Notes: a model not told the origin generated them from the sequence alone. A DNA stretch of 64,000 nucleotides from Cordia subcordata (GCA_028554755.1 JAPTOF010000010.1:1906001-1970000), one strand, 5' to 3'; positions 13,666 through 26,220 are shown, counted from the stretch's first letter. Program-made: numbers and translations.

Positions 13666-14483
13666 TTCTCTTCTGTTTTTTTGGTGTACTGTTTGATGTT
13701 GCTGTAAAGCGTAACGCAGTCCAGACGTTACGGAAAAAGGGGTCAAGGAGTGTTTCCATGGAAGCACCCTAGTCTGATTAAATTAAAACTACGATATGGG
13801 TGTAGTTTATATTCAGAATTATTTAATAAAAACTTGAATTAATTATTTCTTAGAGATGCTCCCACAGTAAAAGTTGGAAATGAATACGGTTCGTGATTAG
13901 GGTTCGAATTCAATGTTTGCGAATAAAGAATTTTGAGACTCTGAGCGACACAAATATATACATCCCTCATTTTTTTCTCCCTACATTCTGTTGGTTAGCA
14001 AATATTGGAAGAGGTCCATTGCAAGACTGTACATGAAAATGAAAACAATCCCAAAATGAATAGCCACTCAAATCAAACAAATAGGGAGTGCATATTTGTG
14101 GAAGTCACCTTTTTTTTTCTTTTTCTTCTATCTTGTTGAACATTCGGCATTATAAAATTTGAATTCAAAATTTCAAACTTACAAAGAATTAGTCAATAAT
14201 CACTTGAATTATTGTTTATTCCATATTCATGAGAGTCACTTCACCACAGCTTCCTCCAGTCACACCTTGTCAACAGACAATGTTACGTCTTCTTCCATTT
14301 GAGGTCAAATGTAATTTAATTTGTTTCCACCATGAAAGCACTGTTTATGTCACATGAAAGGATGCCAAGATAATGCTTGCACACAAAGGTTACTTCACTT
14401 GCGATATGACAGCAGATGCAATCTACACCATCCAATTACAAGATCTGCAGTTGATCATAACGTTAGGTTGTAGGTTATTTATT
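13666..14483. other. Intergenic, no gene seen
   Basis: AT-rich sequence with no supported coding region. A stretch near 13780-13855 resembles 29810-29895 (shared taattatttaataaaaa and acttgaattaatt), so it is probably old repeat DNA. Confidence 0.4.
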
Positions 14484-14828
14484 AGGCAAATTTCCTTATC
14501 CTTGTAAAAAGTGTTAATTCGATATTTATTATTTAAAAAATAACCTATTTAGTCTCTAAAGAATTAAAACTAATATTTGCAAAAAATGACTTAATTGATT
14601 TCCTTTTTAGCTCTAAAAAATGATTATGCGATGGTCATATGACTAATTAATAGGATGAAAATTGATATTTTTTTGTAAACATTAAGAATTAAATAAGTTA
14701 CTTTTAAAATAATAAGAATCAAATTGATTTTTTTTGCAAATATTAAGAACCAATTAAGTTATTTTTGAAATAATAAGAACTAAATTAGCACTTTTTTAAA
14801 CAATAAGGACTATTTTTGAAAATCTCCC
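14484..14828. mobile_element. Fold-back element with possible 9-bp TSD
   Basis: The ends aggcaaatttcc and the complement of aaaatctccc are inverted relative to each other. Subterminal motifs of the type aataagaactaaatta recur inside. The flanks carry ttatttatt on both sides (14475-14483 and 14829-14837). The duplication is low-complexity, so Mutator-type assignment is tentative. Confidence 0.5.
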
Positions 14829-14837
14829 TTATTTATT

Positions 14838-15918
14838 TATTCAACTATTATATTAGTTTTTGATCCCATTTTATATTCGAGTTTCTTTATGTACTTATCA
14901 GTTGATAATAATCTGATATCAAAAAGATCTTTCATAACTGTTTGTTTTGTCAAGGAAGATGATTATAATTACATAAATTACAAAGTTATCCAACCTAAAT
15001 AGGTACAAAAGAGATCCAAAAGGCATCGAGGTAAACTAAAAGCACATTATGAATAAACAGTAGTCTATCATCTAGATATAGCTACCTACTGATTCGCCTT
15101 AGTAAGTTATTACCTTACAAACTAACTAATCAAACGCAAGTCTCTTGAGGGATGTCCCCCTTTTGCTCCTCAAATAACTGAACACTACAAGTAAATCCGG
15201 TGTCTAAAGTTACATATAATTTCATCATGAGATCATCATCAATTATATGTTGGTAAAATTTTTAATGACATTAGAATTATAAATACAAGGCTAATCAAAA
15301 ATGACATTAGAATTATAAATACAAGGCTAATCAAAAGTCTGTGTCATGAGATACTTAAGGATAGGGGTGTATATGGTTTGATTTGTTTTGATTTTGGACC
15401 TGTTTAAAATTAAACCAAATCAAATTAATTTGCTTTCATTATAAGCTGAAAAATTAGCTTCTGCTCATATAAAATAACTAAACAACACTAGCATCTCTAA
15501 AGTTATTTTTGTTTTGTTTAGTTTCAGTTTTATAAATAAATTTTGAATTTTATCAAAAAATTTAGAAAAGTAAAGAAATTTATCCAATAATTTCAAAAAA
15601 AAAAATAATCAATAGATCAAATTTGATTTCTCATCCATATTGCAAGTTTAACTAATGATGCCCAAGCCATCTTCAAAGCAATTACTTCGACAAGGCTTTC
15701 CACTCTATGAAAGTTAGACCTGGTTGTATAGGGTATTCATGTGGTTATTGCTTAAACTCAATTTGTGCAATTTTTTACCCAAAAAAAAAAATTGTGCAAT
15801 TTCATTGTGTTCGGAGATCGACAAATCGTGTTGCACATTGAATCACAAAAAGCTGGTCTAAACGCTCTTTAGCATGTAATTAGATGTCCAACGTCCTCGA
15901 ACTCCTACTGTTTTTGTT
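14838..15918. other. Intergenic, no gene seen
   Basis: AT-rich, with no coding region supported. It contains the 36-bp tandem duplication listed separately and, near 15362-15425, a sequence like common plant hAT-derived MITE ends (ggggtgtatatggtttgattt). Confidence 0.4.
15265..15336. repeat. Perfect 36-bp tandem duplication
   Basis: Two identical adjacent 36-bp units (15265-15300 and 15301-15336), each beginning atgacattagaattataa. No function is apparent; it looks like a recent slippage or unequal exchange event. Confidence 0.95.
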
Positions 15919-16311
15919 GGACTAACTCCAACAAATCACTTAAAATATAAAAATCCCCATATTTAGGGGTTTTGTTAATAGTAAAGTGCTCCAACAGCTC
16001 CCCTATCCCATCCCCAAAATTTTAGGTTTTTTTTCAACTTCAAAACAAAACACTTATATATAGGGTTTTTTTTTACCCCCAAAGCCAACCCCCAAATCCC
16101 ATCCCCATTCCCATAACTTTAAGACTGCAACATTATAAAATAAGGGAGCTGTTGGAGTGAAACTGAAATTGGGATTCCTTAAACTGAATGTTTGGTAAAA
16201 AATAGGGGAGTTGTTGGAATAGAATTAAAAATAAGGGATCCCAAAATATAAGAAAATAACTCAAATCACTTAAATTTAGGGGAAAAAATAGGGGAGTTGT
16301 TGGAGATAGCC
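15919..16311. mobile_element. Fold-back MITE, aactccaacaa family
   Basis: The left end ggactaactccaacaa pairs with the right end ttgttggagatagcc, and the internal aggggag/ctccccta motifs are also inverted. It has no coding capacity. No convincing target duplication was found. Confidence 0.65.
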
Positions 16312-17292
16312 TTACTGAAGGACCAACACCCGGAAGGGATTGGCTGATTTGCAACTGTTTTTTGTTCCCTTGAATGAAAATGCTCTTTGAAAAAATATAT
16401 ATACACACACACATACATAAAAACATAAAATTAAAGATGAATATAGTTTAGTTTGGTTGTGGACCTATTTAAAACCAAACTTGTTACTTTTTATTTAAAG
16501 CCAACTAATTAATTTTAACTATATAAAATAATTAAAGTAACCCAAGTTTTTCAAATAATTTAAATTAATTTGATCATTTAACCAACTCGTGTTTAAAGGG
16601 ATTAAGAGATAGTTCAAGCGGTTTAGATTATCTCTCCTAATCGAGCAATAATTCTACTACGTCAAGGAAATTTTATGTATCTCGTTTCTAATTTTTCCAT
16701 ATCAAATTTGAGTTGAGTCAAATTTATTTTTCTACGATATTCTATGGTAAACGACCTAAGAATAGGAGTCTATTATTTGTGGTAGATTAGGAATAGGAAT
16801 AGGAATATATTATAAATTAGGCATACAAGTCTACGAAATAAATTACTTTCCTGATTTAAGTCTAAAAGTTCCTATACAATGTAATTACTTTATGAATGGT
16901 ACTTTTCACATAATTCCATAATAGTACATCCATTTTCTTTTCAGTTGTAAACCCTAGACTAGCAGGATGTTTGGTTTTACTTATTTAGTATTTATAAGTA
17001 TTTAAATAATAAAAAAAATGTGAAAAGATATTTTTTTATGTGCTTATAAACACTCAAAATAAGCAAAGCCAACACAGTATAATAATTCTTTCAAAAAGAG
17101 CAGCAATATTATTGAAAACTTTCAAGCAAATGATTACCATGAACAACACAGTATAATAATTAAAATTACTGCTTTTTTTTGAAAGAAGCATTATTTTCAA
17201 CCGGTTTATGGTTTTAAGTATAGGAGTCCAAATTGGACCAGGAATAGGACTATATTATAGATACATAATAGGAAAAGGAGTTCAAAATTTCC
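16312..17292. other. Intergenic and distal upstream region of F-box copy 1
   Basis: AT-rich without a supported gene. About 16745-16930 resembles a decayed copy of the F-box upstream sequence (aggaatagga, ttcctatacaat). About 16965-17085 is a MITE listed separately. From about 17085 the sequence matches the upstream regions of the other F-box copies. Confidence 0.5.
16965..17085. mobile_element. MITE related to the gcttataagc family
   Basis: The ends gatgtttggttttacttattt and aaaataagcaaagccaacac are inverted, with inner stataagt/acttata motifs. It is a degenerate relative of the cleaner 46814-46930 copy. Confidence 0.55.
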
Positions 17293-17300
17293 TATATAAT
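17293..17300 (+). promoter_or_regulatory. TATA-like box of F-box copy 1
   Basis: tatataat lies 145 bp before the ATG. The same cctatataat block occurs about 141-154 bp upstream of copies 2 (22011) and 3 (35350, minus), followed in each by a shared leader with a gagaga run. Conservation across duplicates supports a core promoter. Confidence 0.55.
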
Positions 17301-17437
17301 AAAACCTTATATATGAGTGGTACAAGTCATAAACTCTACCCTAAAATTTTCACAACAAATGTCACACAAACACAAACCCCAATTCTCAAATCAAGAGCCC
17401 GGCAATATTCTTAACGTATAGAGAGAGAGCTGCTTAA

Positions 17438-18874
17438 ATGGAAGACAAGATCTCTGAATTGCCTGAAGAGATAATCCATCGCATACTATCTCACTTTACC
17501 TCCAAAGCAGCAGCACGAGCTAGTCTCTTCTGCAAGGCATGGTACAGAGCATGGCTTACCTGCCCTCCTTTGCAGTTTGGTGGTGGTGGTGGTGGTGATT
17601 TCGTATGTCCTACGAACAGGTACTTCAAAGTTTTAGAAAACACTTTGCGGAGATATCAACGCCAGAAGACACCCATAGAGCAATTGATTTTGGGTCTGCC
17701 TGAGGTCGTGATGGATTCTACATCAGTTTCAGTTGTGAATGAATGCATTGGAATCGCTATTCAAAGCGGTGTCAAAAAACTCAAACTTCTTCTTCTTTAT
17801 GTGCCAAAAGGAAGTGCATATATTTTGCCTCACACAGTTTTTGGGGCCAAGACAATAAGAGAACTTAGTGTTAGTGGTAAGGTGAAGCTCAAGAAAGGAG
17901 CTGGTGAGGAGATGATGCTTAAATATCTCCAAAAGTTGCAACTTTGGGGAATCCGCATGGATGATGATTTGTTACAAGAAATTATCACAAGATGCCCTCT
18001 GATCGAGGACTTGCACATTGAGCGTTGCAAGGGCTTGAAAAGAATTAAAGTAATTAGAGTTTGTAAACTTAAGAAAATTAGAGTTTCTCCACACCATAGT
18101 ACTGAAGCTATTGAAATTGACGCACCCAATCTAGAATATTTAGATTGTGTCATGTGGCGGAGCTCTCTTGACTTGTATACAACCACAAAGTTGAAGTATT
18201 TGTCTTTGGTTGGCCATGTTCCCTCAACAACATTTTTCGACAATTTCATGCACAAATTTCCACAACTTGAGGATGTGAGGTTGGATTTCTCCCATGGTCT
18301 CGAAAGAATTAATATATCAAGTCATTCACTTAAACGTATAAAGCTTGGAACATGCAGTGAAAAAGACTTGAAGGAGGTAAAAATTGACGTACCAAGCATG
18401 GTCTCCCTCTCACTTACTCTTCGTTCTGGATTCTTATCGAATATATCATTTGGTACTGGAAATTACAATTTTGAGTTCTTTAAGGTGAGGGAATATCTAT
18501 CAAAATTTGTTCAATCTAAGATTTCATTAGTTTTGGAAATTAATGTCGAGTGCAGTTTTAATTATGTGGGGCATGATTCAATTGGTCCCATCCAAGTTGA
18601 GGATATAGACTTGCGTGTAGATTATCCAACAGAAAGATTAATGCTGAATCCAAATTTTCTTGATGCATTGTTGCTGACTTGTCACCCCAAGACCATTACG
18701 GTTGACCGATTCAACGAAGCCACAAAGATGTTTCTCCACCGGAATCTGATAGAAAGAAGCATAAACCATCACTGTCATGATGAAAACAAGTCTTGGTATA
18801 AACACTTGAAGAATGTGAGATTCGAAATTTTAGACTCGAGAAAATTTTGCTTTACGTTAGAATGGAAAGTTTAA
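17438..18874 (+). CDS. F-box/LRR-repeat protein, intact copy 1
   Basis: An intronless ORF of 478 residues. The F-box lies at about 5-46 (SELPEEII through TCPPLQF); it would bind an ASK1/SKP1 subunit of an SCF ubiquitin ligase. Irregular leucine-rich repeats follow at about 100-350 (KYLQKLQLWG, PLIEDLHIERC, PNLEYLD, FPQLEDVRLD). No FBD domain is obvious; the C-terminus ends LEWKV. The start has upstream leader sequence shared with the other copies. Two peculiarities are a run of six Gly from a GGT repeat after the F-box (copy 3 has two), and a 14-residue deletion before SNISFG relative to copy 3. This is the only fully open copy in the cluster, so it is the best candidate for a working gene. 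Its substrate is unknown. Confidence 0.9.
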   Translation: MEDKISELPEEIIHRILSHFTSKAAARASLFCKAWYRAWLTCPPLQFGGGGGGDFVCPTNRYFKVLENTLRRYQRQKTPIEQLILGLPEVVMDSTSVSVVNECIGIAIQSGVKKLKLLLLYVPKGSAYILPHTVFGAKTIRELSVSGKVKLKKGAGEEMMLKYLQKLQLWGIRMDDDLLQEIITRCPLIEDLHIERCKGLKRIKVIRVCKLKKIRVSPHHSTEAIEIDAPNLEYLDCVMWRSSLDLYTTTKLKYLSLVGHVPSTTFFDNFMHKFPQLEDVRLDFSHGLERINISSHSLKRIKLGTCSEKDLKEVKIDVPSMVSLSLTLRSGFLSNISFGTGNYNFEFFKVREYLSKFVQSKISLVLEINVECSFNYVGHDSIGPIQVEDIDLRVDYPTERLMLNPNFLDALLLTCHPKTITVDRFNEATKMFLHRNLIERSINHHCHDENKSWYKHLKNVRFEILDSRKFCFTLEWKV

Positions 18875-19645
18875 GGGCTTAGAAGTCAGTTTGCTTTACT
18901 GCTTTTCTTTTTAGATTTTTTTTTTAATTCAGTTTTATAGTTAAGGACTTTTTTTTTTCTTTTTTGGTTATAAGTTATACACGATTCTTGGTGGAAAACG
19001 TTGAATGAAGGAATTAATTTCTATTTATAATTATATTGATCCAGACAGATATTTCTTTCTCCTTGCTATTCAATTAAAATATTGCGAATGTGAAAAATAC
19101 TCCTTTATGCATGGTTAAATTTCTTTTTGGTTACCGTTCTTGATGCAAACTTGTTTTAATAAACAATAATTGTTTCGTTGGCCAGAACATGACGTATGGT
19201 TTAAAAATCAAAATTTTGAAAGTACTTCGAATTAGAGTCACCTATAACAACTAATTTTTTTTTACGGATAAGGAAGAATTGCATTGTAATGGAATCTAAT
19301 TTTGTTTTTGAGCCATATAAGTTCGAGGTTTTAATATATATATTTTAAATAAGTGATGGTAAATTCTCAAATCTTGTGGTACCTATTTTGGTACCATATT
19401 AAGTAAATTGAGTTTAAAGCACCTAAACCCATGAACCAAGGTCAAAACCCGAAAAAAAAAAAGCCGTAAATAAGGTCTTACTACTACTTTACCCCTAAAA
19501 CCTATGTTTTGAAAAAAAACCATTTTTTTTTCAAATAGTATTTAAATCAAATTTCAAAAAAAGATGAATTCTGAAGTTAAAAAAAAAAAACTCAATTTCA
19601 GATTTTTTTTCTTTAAAAATAAAAAATTTTAACTTCTCAAAAAAG
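18875..19645. other. Duplicated 3' flank of F-box copy 1
   Basis: No gene is present. The sequence matches the 3' flank of copy 2 (23729-24180) and, in reverse, of copy 3 (about 33000-33734). Shared blocks include ttgatgcaaacttg, ggccagaaca and cctataacaactaa. It also contains MITE-derived sequence (about 19500-19640) shared with copy 3. Confidence 0.75.
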
Positions 19646-20303
19646 AACAACTTGAGAGAATTTGAGTCTGGATTGCCTCGATGGTCTTGAAAGAATCAAT
19701 ACATTAAGTCATTCACTTAAATGCATAAAGCTTGGAACATGCAACGAAAACCAGGACTTAAAGGAGGTAAAAATTGATATAGGTCTCACTCTCGCTTACT
19801 TTTTGTTATGGATTTTTCCCGAATCTATCTTTAGCCAATGCTCCAAGTCACCAATGGGTATCAAATATATTGTTTGGTACTAGAAATTACATTTTTGAGT
19901 TCTGTAAGCTGAGGAAATATCTATCAGAATTGGTTCAATCTAAGATTTCATTAGCTTTGGGATTCAATGCCGAGTGCAGTTTTAATTATGTGGGGCATGA
20001 TTCAATTGGTCCCATCCAAGTTGAGGATATAGACTTGCGTGTATATTATTTAACAGAAAGACTAATGGTGAATCCAAATTTTCTTGACGCTTTGTTATTT
20101 GTCACTCCAAGACCATAATAGTCGATCGATATGAAGAACTGACGCGGATATTTCTCTACCAGAATTTGATAAGAGAAAAACATAAACCGTGACCGACATG
20201 ATCAAAACAAATCTTGATATAAACACTTAAAAGCAAGTAAGATTTGGAATCTACGATTCAGACTCGGAGAAAATTTTGCTTTAGGTTAGAATGGAAAGTT
20301 TAA
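19646..20303 (+). pseudogene. F-box/LRR copy 1b, 5'-truncated pseudogene
   Basis: Homology to copy 1 begins abruptly at caacttgag, equivalent to codon ~275, so the F-box and most LRRs are absent. The remainder includes GLERIN, KEVKID, NAECSFNYVGHDSIG and the terminal LEWKV region. It is split by indels into at least two frames (19662-19883 and 19870-20118) and further stops. It keeps the segment encoding ANAPSHQWVSN that copy 1 lost. It is non-functional as a protein gene. Confidence 0.88.
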
Positions 20304-22166
20304 GGGCTTATAACTCGGTTTGCTTTAGTGCTTTTCTTTTTAGAATTTTTTAATTCAGTTTTATAGTTAAGGATTTTTTTTTTTTTTGGTTTTATACTAT
20401 TCTTGGTGGAAAAAGTTGGATACGAAATTCAAACATGCATAAAGGGGTATTTAACATAATAACATCAGCAATATTTTAATTGAATAGCAAGGAAAGAGAA
20501 ATATCTGTCTGCAACGTAGAAATTGTTTGGTAGGTTACTTTGATACTAATTGTGATGACTTAGTGCTAACAACTAGCTTACTAACGTATTAAATTTTAAA
20601 TTGATCTTTTGAAAGTACTTTATTGTATAATTTCTGAAAAAGTACTCTTTTGAGAAATTTAATTCTTTGACTTCTGAAATAAAATTTTGTTTCTTTAAGA
20701 GTTTTAGCTTTTTCCCCCCACAAAATAATTCAAGAACTTATGGCTAAATTAAGGGTTTTAAATGGAAAAAAGTGTTATTCGGTTAAAAAAAGGCCAATTA
20801 AATCAAACTCTTGAATGAGTCAAAATATTCAAACTAATAGTCTATTTGGATAGTAATTACAACACCTAGTAATTATATAATAATTTAGATTACAATATGT
20901 GTTTGGCTATCATAGTATAATTGCACTCTAATCTCTTATGTCGTGTTTGGTAGTATAGAAAATAATTACACAATTAAATAATTTGTTTTAAAAATAAATA
21001 ATTGTTCTTAAAATTTGTATTAATTGCTAACAAATATTTAAAATTTTTAAAATAAATATTATTTACCAAAAATATGATTAGTACTCAATTATAATCAAGA
21101 ACTCTATTAAAATTTATAAACTACATGAATTCCATATTTTTTTAAATATGTATTTATATTTATATCTTTCATTTATTTTATATAACCTTATGTTATATAT
21201 TTTTATTTATTTATTTATTTTCTTTTATATTATTTATTATTTATATTTACTTTATACTGAGATATTTTAAATAAACCAAGAGTAATAAAGAACGAAACGT
21301 TGTTAGAGAATAATTACCCTTTGTAATTATAACTATTCACACTTCCCATTGAAAATTGAAAGGTGCAATTGAACAGGTCCAATTACATTCAATTCACCTC
21401 ATATCAAGTAATTACCTAGTTAGACAAACACACTTTGTGTAATTACTGCTAATTACCATTAAATCCAATTATAAGGTAAATTTTCAAAAGCACAACCATA
21501 AATATATGTCATTAAAAATTGAATACAAATCTCATGCAGAACCAATATACAATGGGATAATATGTTTATTACGTTATCATGTTTTACTTTTGAGGCCATA
21601 GACTTGTGAGACGTCGCATTCAGTAGGTTAGGTCGTTGAACTATGAGATTTGAATGGTGCCTTTTTCAGTTGATACTTACGATTGTCATTAATCGGCTCA
21701 TAATATTATGATATTTTGCACTTTCGATATTGTTAAAAAAACATAGTAATTTAAAGAAGTTCAGGGAGACTTGTCCAAATGGGAGGCGTTCCAGAATTGG
21801 CGGGCACATAATCCTCTATTGAGATCTCTAATTTGCTATAAACTGATATATTAACATGCACTTGAATTTGAGTTAAGTTAGACTAGGAATAATGTTACTC
21901 TTTTTGAAAGAATAATAATTATTTTCAATTGATTTATAAATTTATTTAGGAATCCAAGATGGACTAGGAAGAGGAGTACATTATAGATTAGAAATAGGAG
22001 TCTAAAGCTTCCTATATAATATGACCTTACCAGTGGTTCAGGTCATATTATAAGCTCTACGTACCGCCTTAAATTTTTAAGGCAAATATCTCAGAAACAC
22101 TAACCCTAATTCTCAAATCAAGAGCCCAGCAATATTCTTAACGTATAGAGAGAGATAGCTGTTCCA
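20304..22166. other. Intergenic plus upstream region of F-box copy 2
   Basis: No gene. About 20520-20960 is a diverged inverted copy of 35620-36090, upstream of copy 3. The TATA-like tatataat at 22013-22020 and the leader with a gagagag run before 22167 match copies 1 and 3. The rest is AT-rich. Confidence 0.65.
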
Positions 22167-23728
22167 ATGGAACCCAACGTCTGTGAATTGCCTGAAGAGA
22201 TAATTCATCACATACTATCTTACTTCACGACCAAGGAAGCAGCAAGAGCTAGTCTCTTGTGCAAGGCATGGCATAGAGCATGGCTTACCTGCCCTACTTT
22301 GTATTTTCGTGGTGCCTTGGGACGTCCTCCTACAATACACAAGTTATTCAAAGTTTTACAGAGCACTTTACAGAGATATCAAGACCAGAAAATACCTACA
22401 GAGCAATTGTTTTTGCATCCGTGTGATTTGGCCGACACAGATTCTTTTCCAGTTTCCATCGTGAATGAATGCATAGGAATTGCCGTTGAAAACGGTGTCA
22501 AAAAGCTCGAACTTCTCTTTCCCTATGGGACAGATGCGTTTCCTCTGCCTTGTATAATCTTTGAAGCCAAGAGGCTAAGAGAACTAACTCTTTGTGGTAG
22601 CGTGGAGTTGAAGAAAGGAGCTGGTGAAGAGGTAACGCTTAAATATCTTCAAAAATTATATCTTTGGGGGACCCACATAGATGGTGATTTGTTTCGAGAC
22701 ACAAGATGTCCTTTGCTCAGCGACTTGATTATTTATGGTTGCAAGAGTTCAAAAAGAAATTATTGAAACGTTTGTAACCTTAAGAAATTTACTTCTTCTT
22801 GTCACTATGATGAAGCTATTGAAATTGATGCGCACCAATCTTGAATATTTAAATTGTGTCACATGGAGCTCCCCTGACTTGTGTGCAGCTAGAAAGTTAA
22901 GATATTTGTCATTGGTTGGTTGTCTTCCCTTGGCAGCATCTTCCCACAACTTCATGCATAAATTTCCACAACTCGAGGATTTGGCGTTGGAATATCTCTA
23001 TGGCGTCAAAAGAATCAATATAACAAGTCATTCGCTTAAGCGCATAAAACTCGCACCAGACTACCCAGCCGATCAAGCCTTGAAAGAGGTGAAAATTGAT
23101 GCACCAAGTATGGTCACGCTCTCGCTTAATCTTCGCCGTGGATTCTACCCGGCTCTATCTCTAGCCAATGCTCCAAGTCACCAATGGGTGTCCAATACAT
23201 CCTTTGGTCTAGATGACACTTTCGGGTTCTGTAAGCTGAAGGAATATCTATCAAAATTGGTTCAATCCAAAATTTCATTAGCTTTGACATTCAATGCCGA
23301 CTGCAGTAGTTTTGATCATGTGGGGCATAATCCAATTTGTCCTCAGGTCGTTATCGAAGTTGAGGATATAGACTTGAATGCTTTTTATACAGACAAAGGA
23401 TTAATGATAAATCCAAAATTTCTTGACGCTTTGTTCCAGACTTGTCAACCCAAGGCCATAACGGCCAGCCGATACGAAGAAGCCACATTCAAGTTTCTCT
23501 ACGAGAATCTGATAGAAGCAAGAGGAAACCACGACTCTCATCAAAACAAGTTTTGGTATAAAGTCTTGAAAGAAGTGAGACTTGAAATCTTCGATGAAAC
23601 CACGCAAGAGTGGCAGCCAAGACTCTGCAGGGATATTTTGGAGGATAGGCTGGAGAAAAATAATAATAAGCGGAAGGCGTCCTCAAACTGGGACAAAAAT
23701 ATGCTTTCGGTTAGAATGGGAAGTTTAA
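22167..23728 (+). pseudogene. F-box/LRR copy 2, pseudogene with three lesions
   Basis: It starts with an intact F-box (CELPEEII through TCPTLYF). The frame stays open for 199 codons to a TGA at 22764-22766, where copy 1 reads on through KVIRVC. The same frame resumes as NVCNLKKF and DEAIEIDA. A one-base insertion near 22829-22832 then shifts it into the frame that encodes TNLEYLNC to SSNWDKN. A further one-base insertion in an A-run near 23695-23700 displaces the family ending LEWEV, whose TAA is 23726-23728. The C-terminus includes EWQPRLCRDILED, absent from copies 1 and 3. A shortened N-terminal F-box protein of 199 residues could still be made, but I consider this a pseudogene. Confidence 0.87.
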
Positions 23729-25279
23729 TCACTTATGACTCGGTTTGCTTTAGTGCTTATCTTTTTTTTTATTTTTTATTTTTTATTTTAAATTCAGTTT
23801 GCTTTGAGTTTAAATTAATGGAAAGTTTTATAGCTAAGGGCTTCTTTTTTTTGTTATATATGATTCTTAATTGCTGGAAAAAGTTGAATGATGGAATTAC
23901 TTTCTAATTATAATTATATTGATCCAGTCAGATATTTCTCTCCCCTTGCTAATGTGAAAATAGCCCTTATGCATGGTTATTACTATTACTTTTGTTATCA
24001 CTCTGATGCAAACTTGTGTTAATTAGCAATAATTGTTTCTTTGGCCAGAACGTGTGGTTTAAAAACCAAGATTTTGAATTGAGCCAAAAGTACTTGGAAC
24101 TAGAGTGACCTATAACAACTAATTTTAGTTACGGATAAGGAAGAATTGCATTGTAATGAAATCTAAATTTATTTTTGAGCCAGAAAATTCTCGAATCTTT
24201 TGGTTCCTGTAAGTTGAACGAAGAACCTGAACTATAAACTAAAAAATTATTTTTTTGGTTTTGTCTCGGCCCGCAACTGTTTTGACTTATAATAATTGAA
24301 AAAAGAATTATTTTCTGGGTTTTGTCTTGGCCCCCTGATGGACCAGACTTATAACAAAAATTAACCTTCCAAATCATGTAAGAATTTCAACAAATGTAAA
24401 TTTGCGATTATCCAGAGACTTATCATGCAATGAGAAATTTTTTTCTTTTAACCTGTGCTTGTTGTCTCATAAAAAATCAAAATCTTGATATATGTTTTTA
24501 TCTCTAGTTTAAGAGTTGTTAAAAGCAAACAAATATAAAATTTTAATTTAACATGTCCTCTCATCTTCAGTCTGAGGTCTTCGACTTGAATTTGTTTGTC
24601 CTTGGCAATGTTCGATAATTACTTTAGTGGACCTCAACGGGAATTAATTGCCATCTCCCATGGATGGCACCAAAGTAATAAGGTTAAAAAAGCCTTGTGC
24701 AGTAGGTAATAATATTTTCGGTCGATTCTTGAATCAAGTGCTTGATGACCTGCAAAATGAGCACATAACAGGGCTTTACTCTCTTTTTAACTTTGACACT
24801 TAAGTTAGCGATCAGTTTACGAAGTAAATTAAAATGTAAAATACAAGAGTATATCAGAGTTTTTTTGAGTTACCCTTTGCTAAATGGGAGGTATTTAAAG
24901 TTGTGTCTTGATCTAGTTTGCTTGGACAACTGGATAAAATTTGAGCGAAATATGGCCAAATAATATGGACTTTCCTTTATGCAGTGCAAGAGTATGATGA
25001 TGACATCTTCTAAACTATACCAAACAACTTTAGTGAGACTAAAAGCCTTGTTCAAGAATCTTCCCCCACTTTATGGTACCATTTTTCTGGACCAAATTGC
25101 ATATGGTCTTTTTCATCTTCACCACCAAGTAATTAACTTGAAAATCTTTCGCTTTGCCAACAAAAACAACTCATTTCTCAAATACATCATCAAGCTCTAA
25201 TCCTGCTTTTGCGAATGGATATGCAAAATTGTCTTCTCTAGAGGTCAAAACAGAGAATGGAATGCCTCTTTGACACTAA
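23729..25279. other. Duplicated 3' flank of copy 2, then intergenic
   Basis: 23729-24180 matches the 3' flanks of copies 1 and 3. After that there is no supported gene. A short imperfect duplication around gggttttgtct(c/t)ggcc occurs at about 24255-24345. Confidence 0.6.
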
Positions 25280-25506
25280 GGCCCGTTTAGATTGGCTTGT
25301 TTTAAAAACGTTTTTTTAATAACTTTTGAAAAATAATTTTTTTTGGAAAGCTGAAAATTCTGGTTTCTAAAAAGCTATATTTGAGCTTTTTTCAGATTTT
25401 TATCTTTTTTGGAAGCCAAATCAAATAATTATTACAAATTCAATGTAACTTTTTCAGAAAAAAGTTACTTTTTCCCTATAAAAAAAAAGCCAATTCAAAT
25501 AGGCCC
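25280..25506. mobile_element. PIF/Harbinger-like MITE, gtttagattggc family
   Basis: The terminal inverted repeats ggcccgtttagattggc and gccaattcaaataggccc are flanked by taa on both sides (25277-25279 and 25507-25509). A 3-bp TWA-type duplication and GG-starting ends fit a Tourist-type MITE. It has no coding capacity. Confidence 0.7.
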
Positions 25507-26174
25507 TAATAATGTTTATGGTTACGACAACTTTTTTGTGCCTTCAAGTTTTTTAGGTGTGGGTAGTGCAGTTAATGCCTCCAATCTGATGCAAAGAAGC
25601 TACAATAGCAACTCTTTTGGTAAAACCTGCTTTTTTGTTTCAATTTCGCTCTGATAGTATACTAGATCCCCAAATTTGCCGAACCAAGTTGCAAGCTCTC
25701 CTTTTTTTTTTTTGTGGGTAAATTGCAAGCTCTCTTAAAAGTAGTTTTACTGAAAATAATTAGTCCAAATATGTGAATATTGTCTAGTGGTAAACTTTTA
25801 TCTTCTACTATATTATGCTGATTGGTGAAGTAACTTGTTAAGGGGGGAAAAAAATAACATCATTACAAACTCAAGCTTTTGCAGCCACGCGAAGTTCCTC
25901 TTGCTTTCAATTGACAGCCCACTTTTCTAGCCAAAAAAGTACTTTTAGGAATTAGGGATTTTAGAGTGCAAAATAGTCATTGCATGCTTAAGTTTAACGC
26001 TGTTAAAGTTAAAGTAATGGTTGGAGAAAGTGAAATAAGTTTAGGAAAAACACAAGGGACGATCTGAAGTTTTTGGAGCACAAGGGGTAATGTAATACTT
26101 TTGCATATCATGGGGGTAACATGAATTTTACCCTTATAAATTTGAGGAACCTTTTTTTTTTTCTCCTGCCCAGA

Positions 26175-26220
<46 letters not shown>

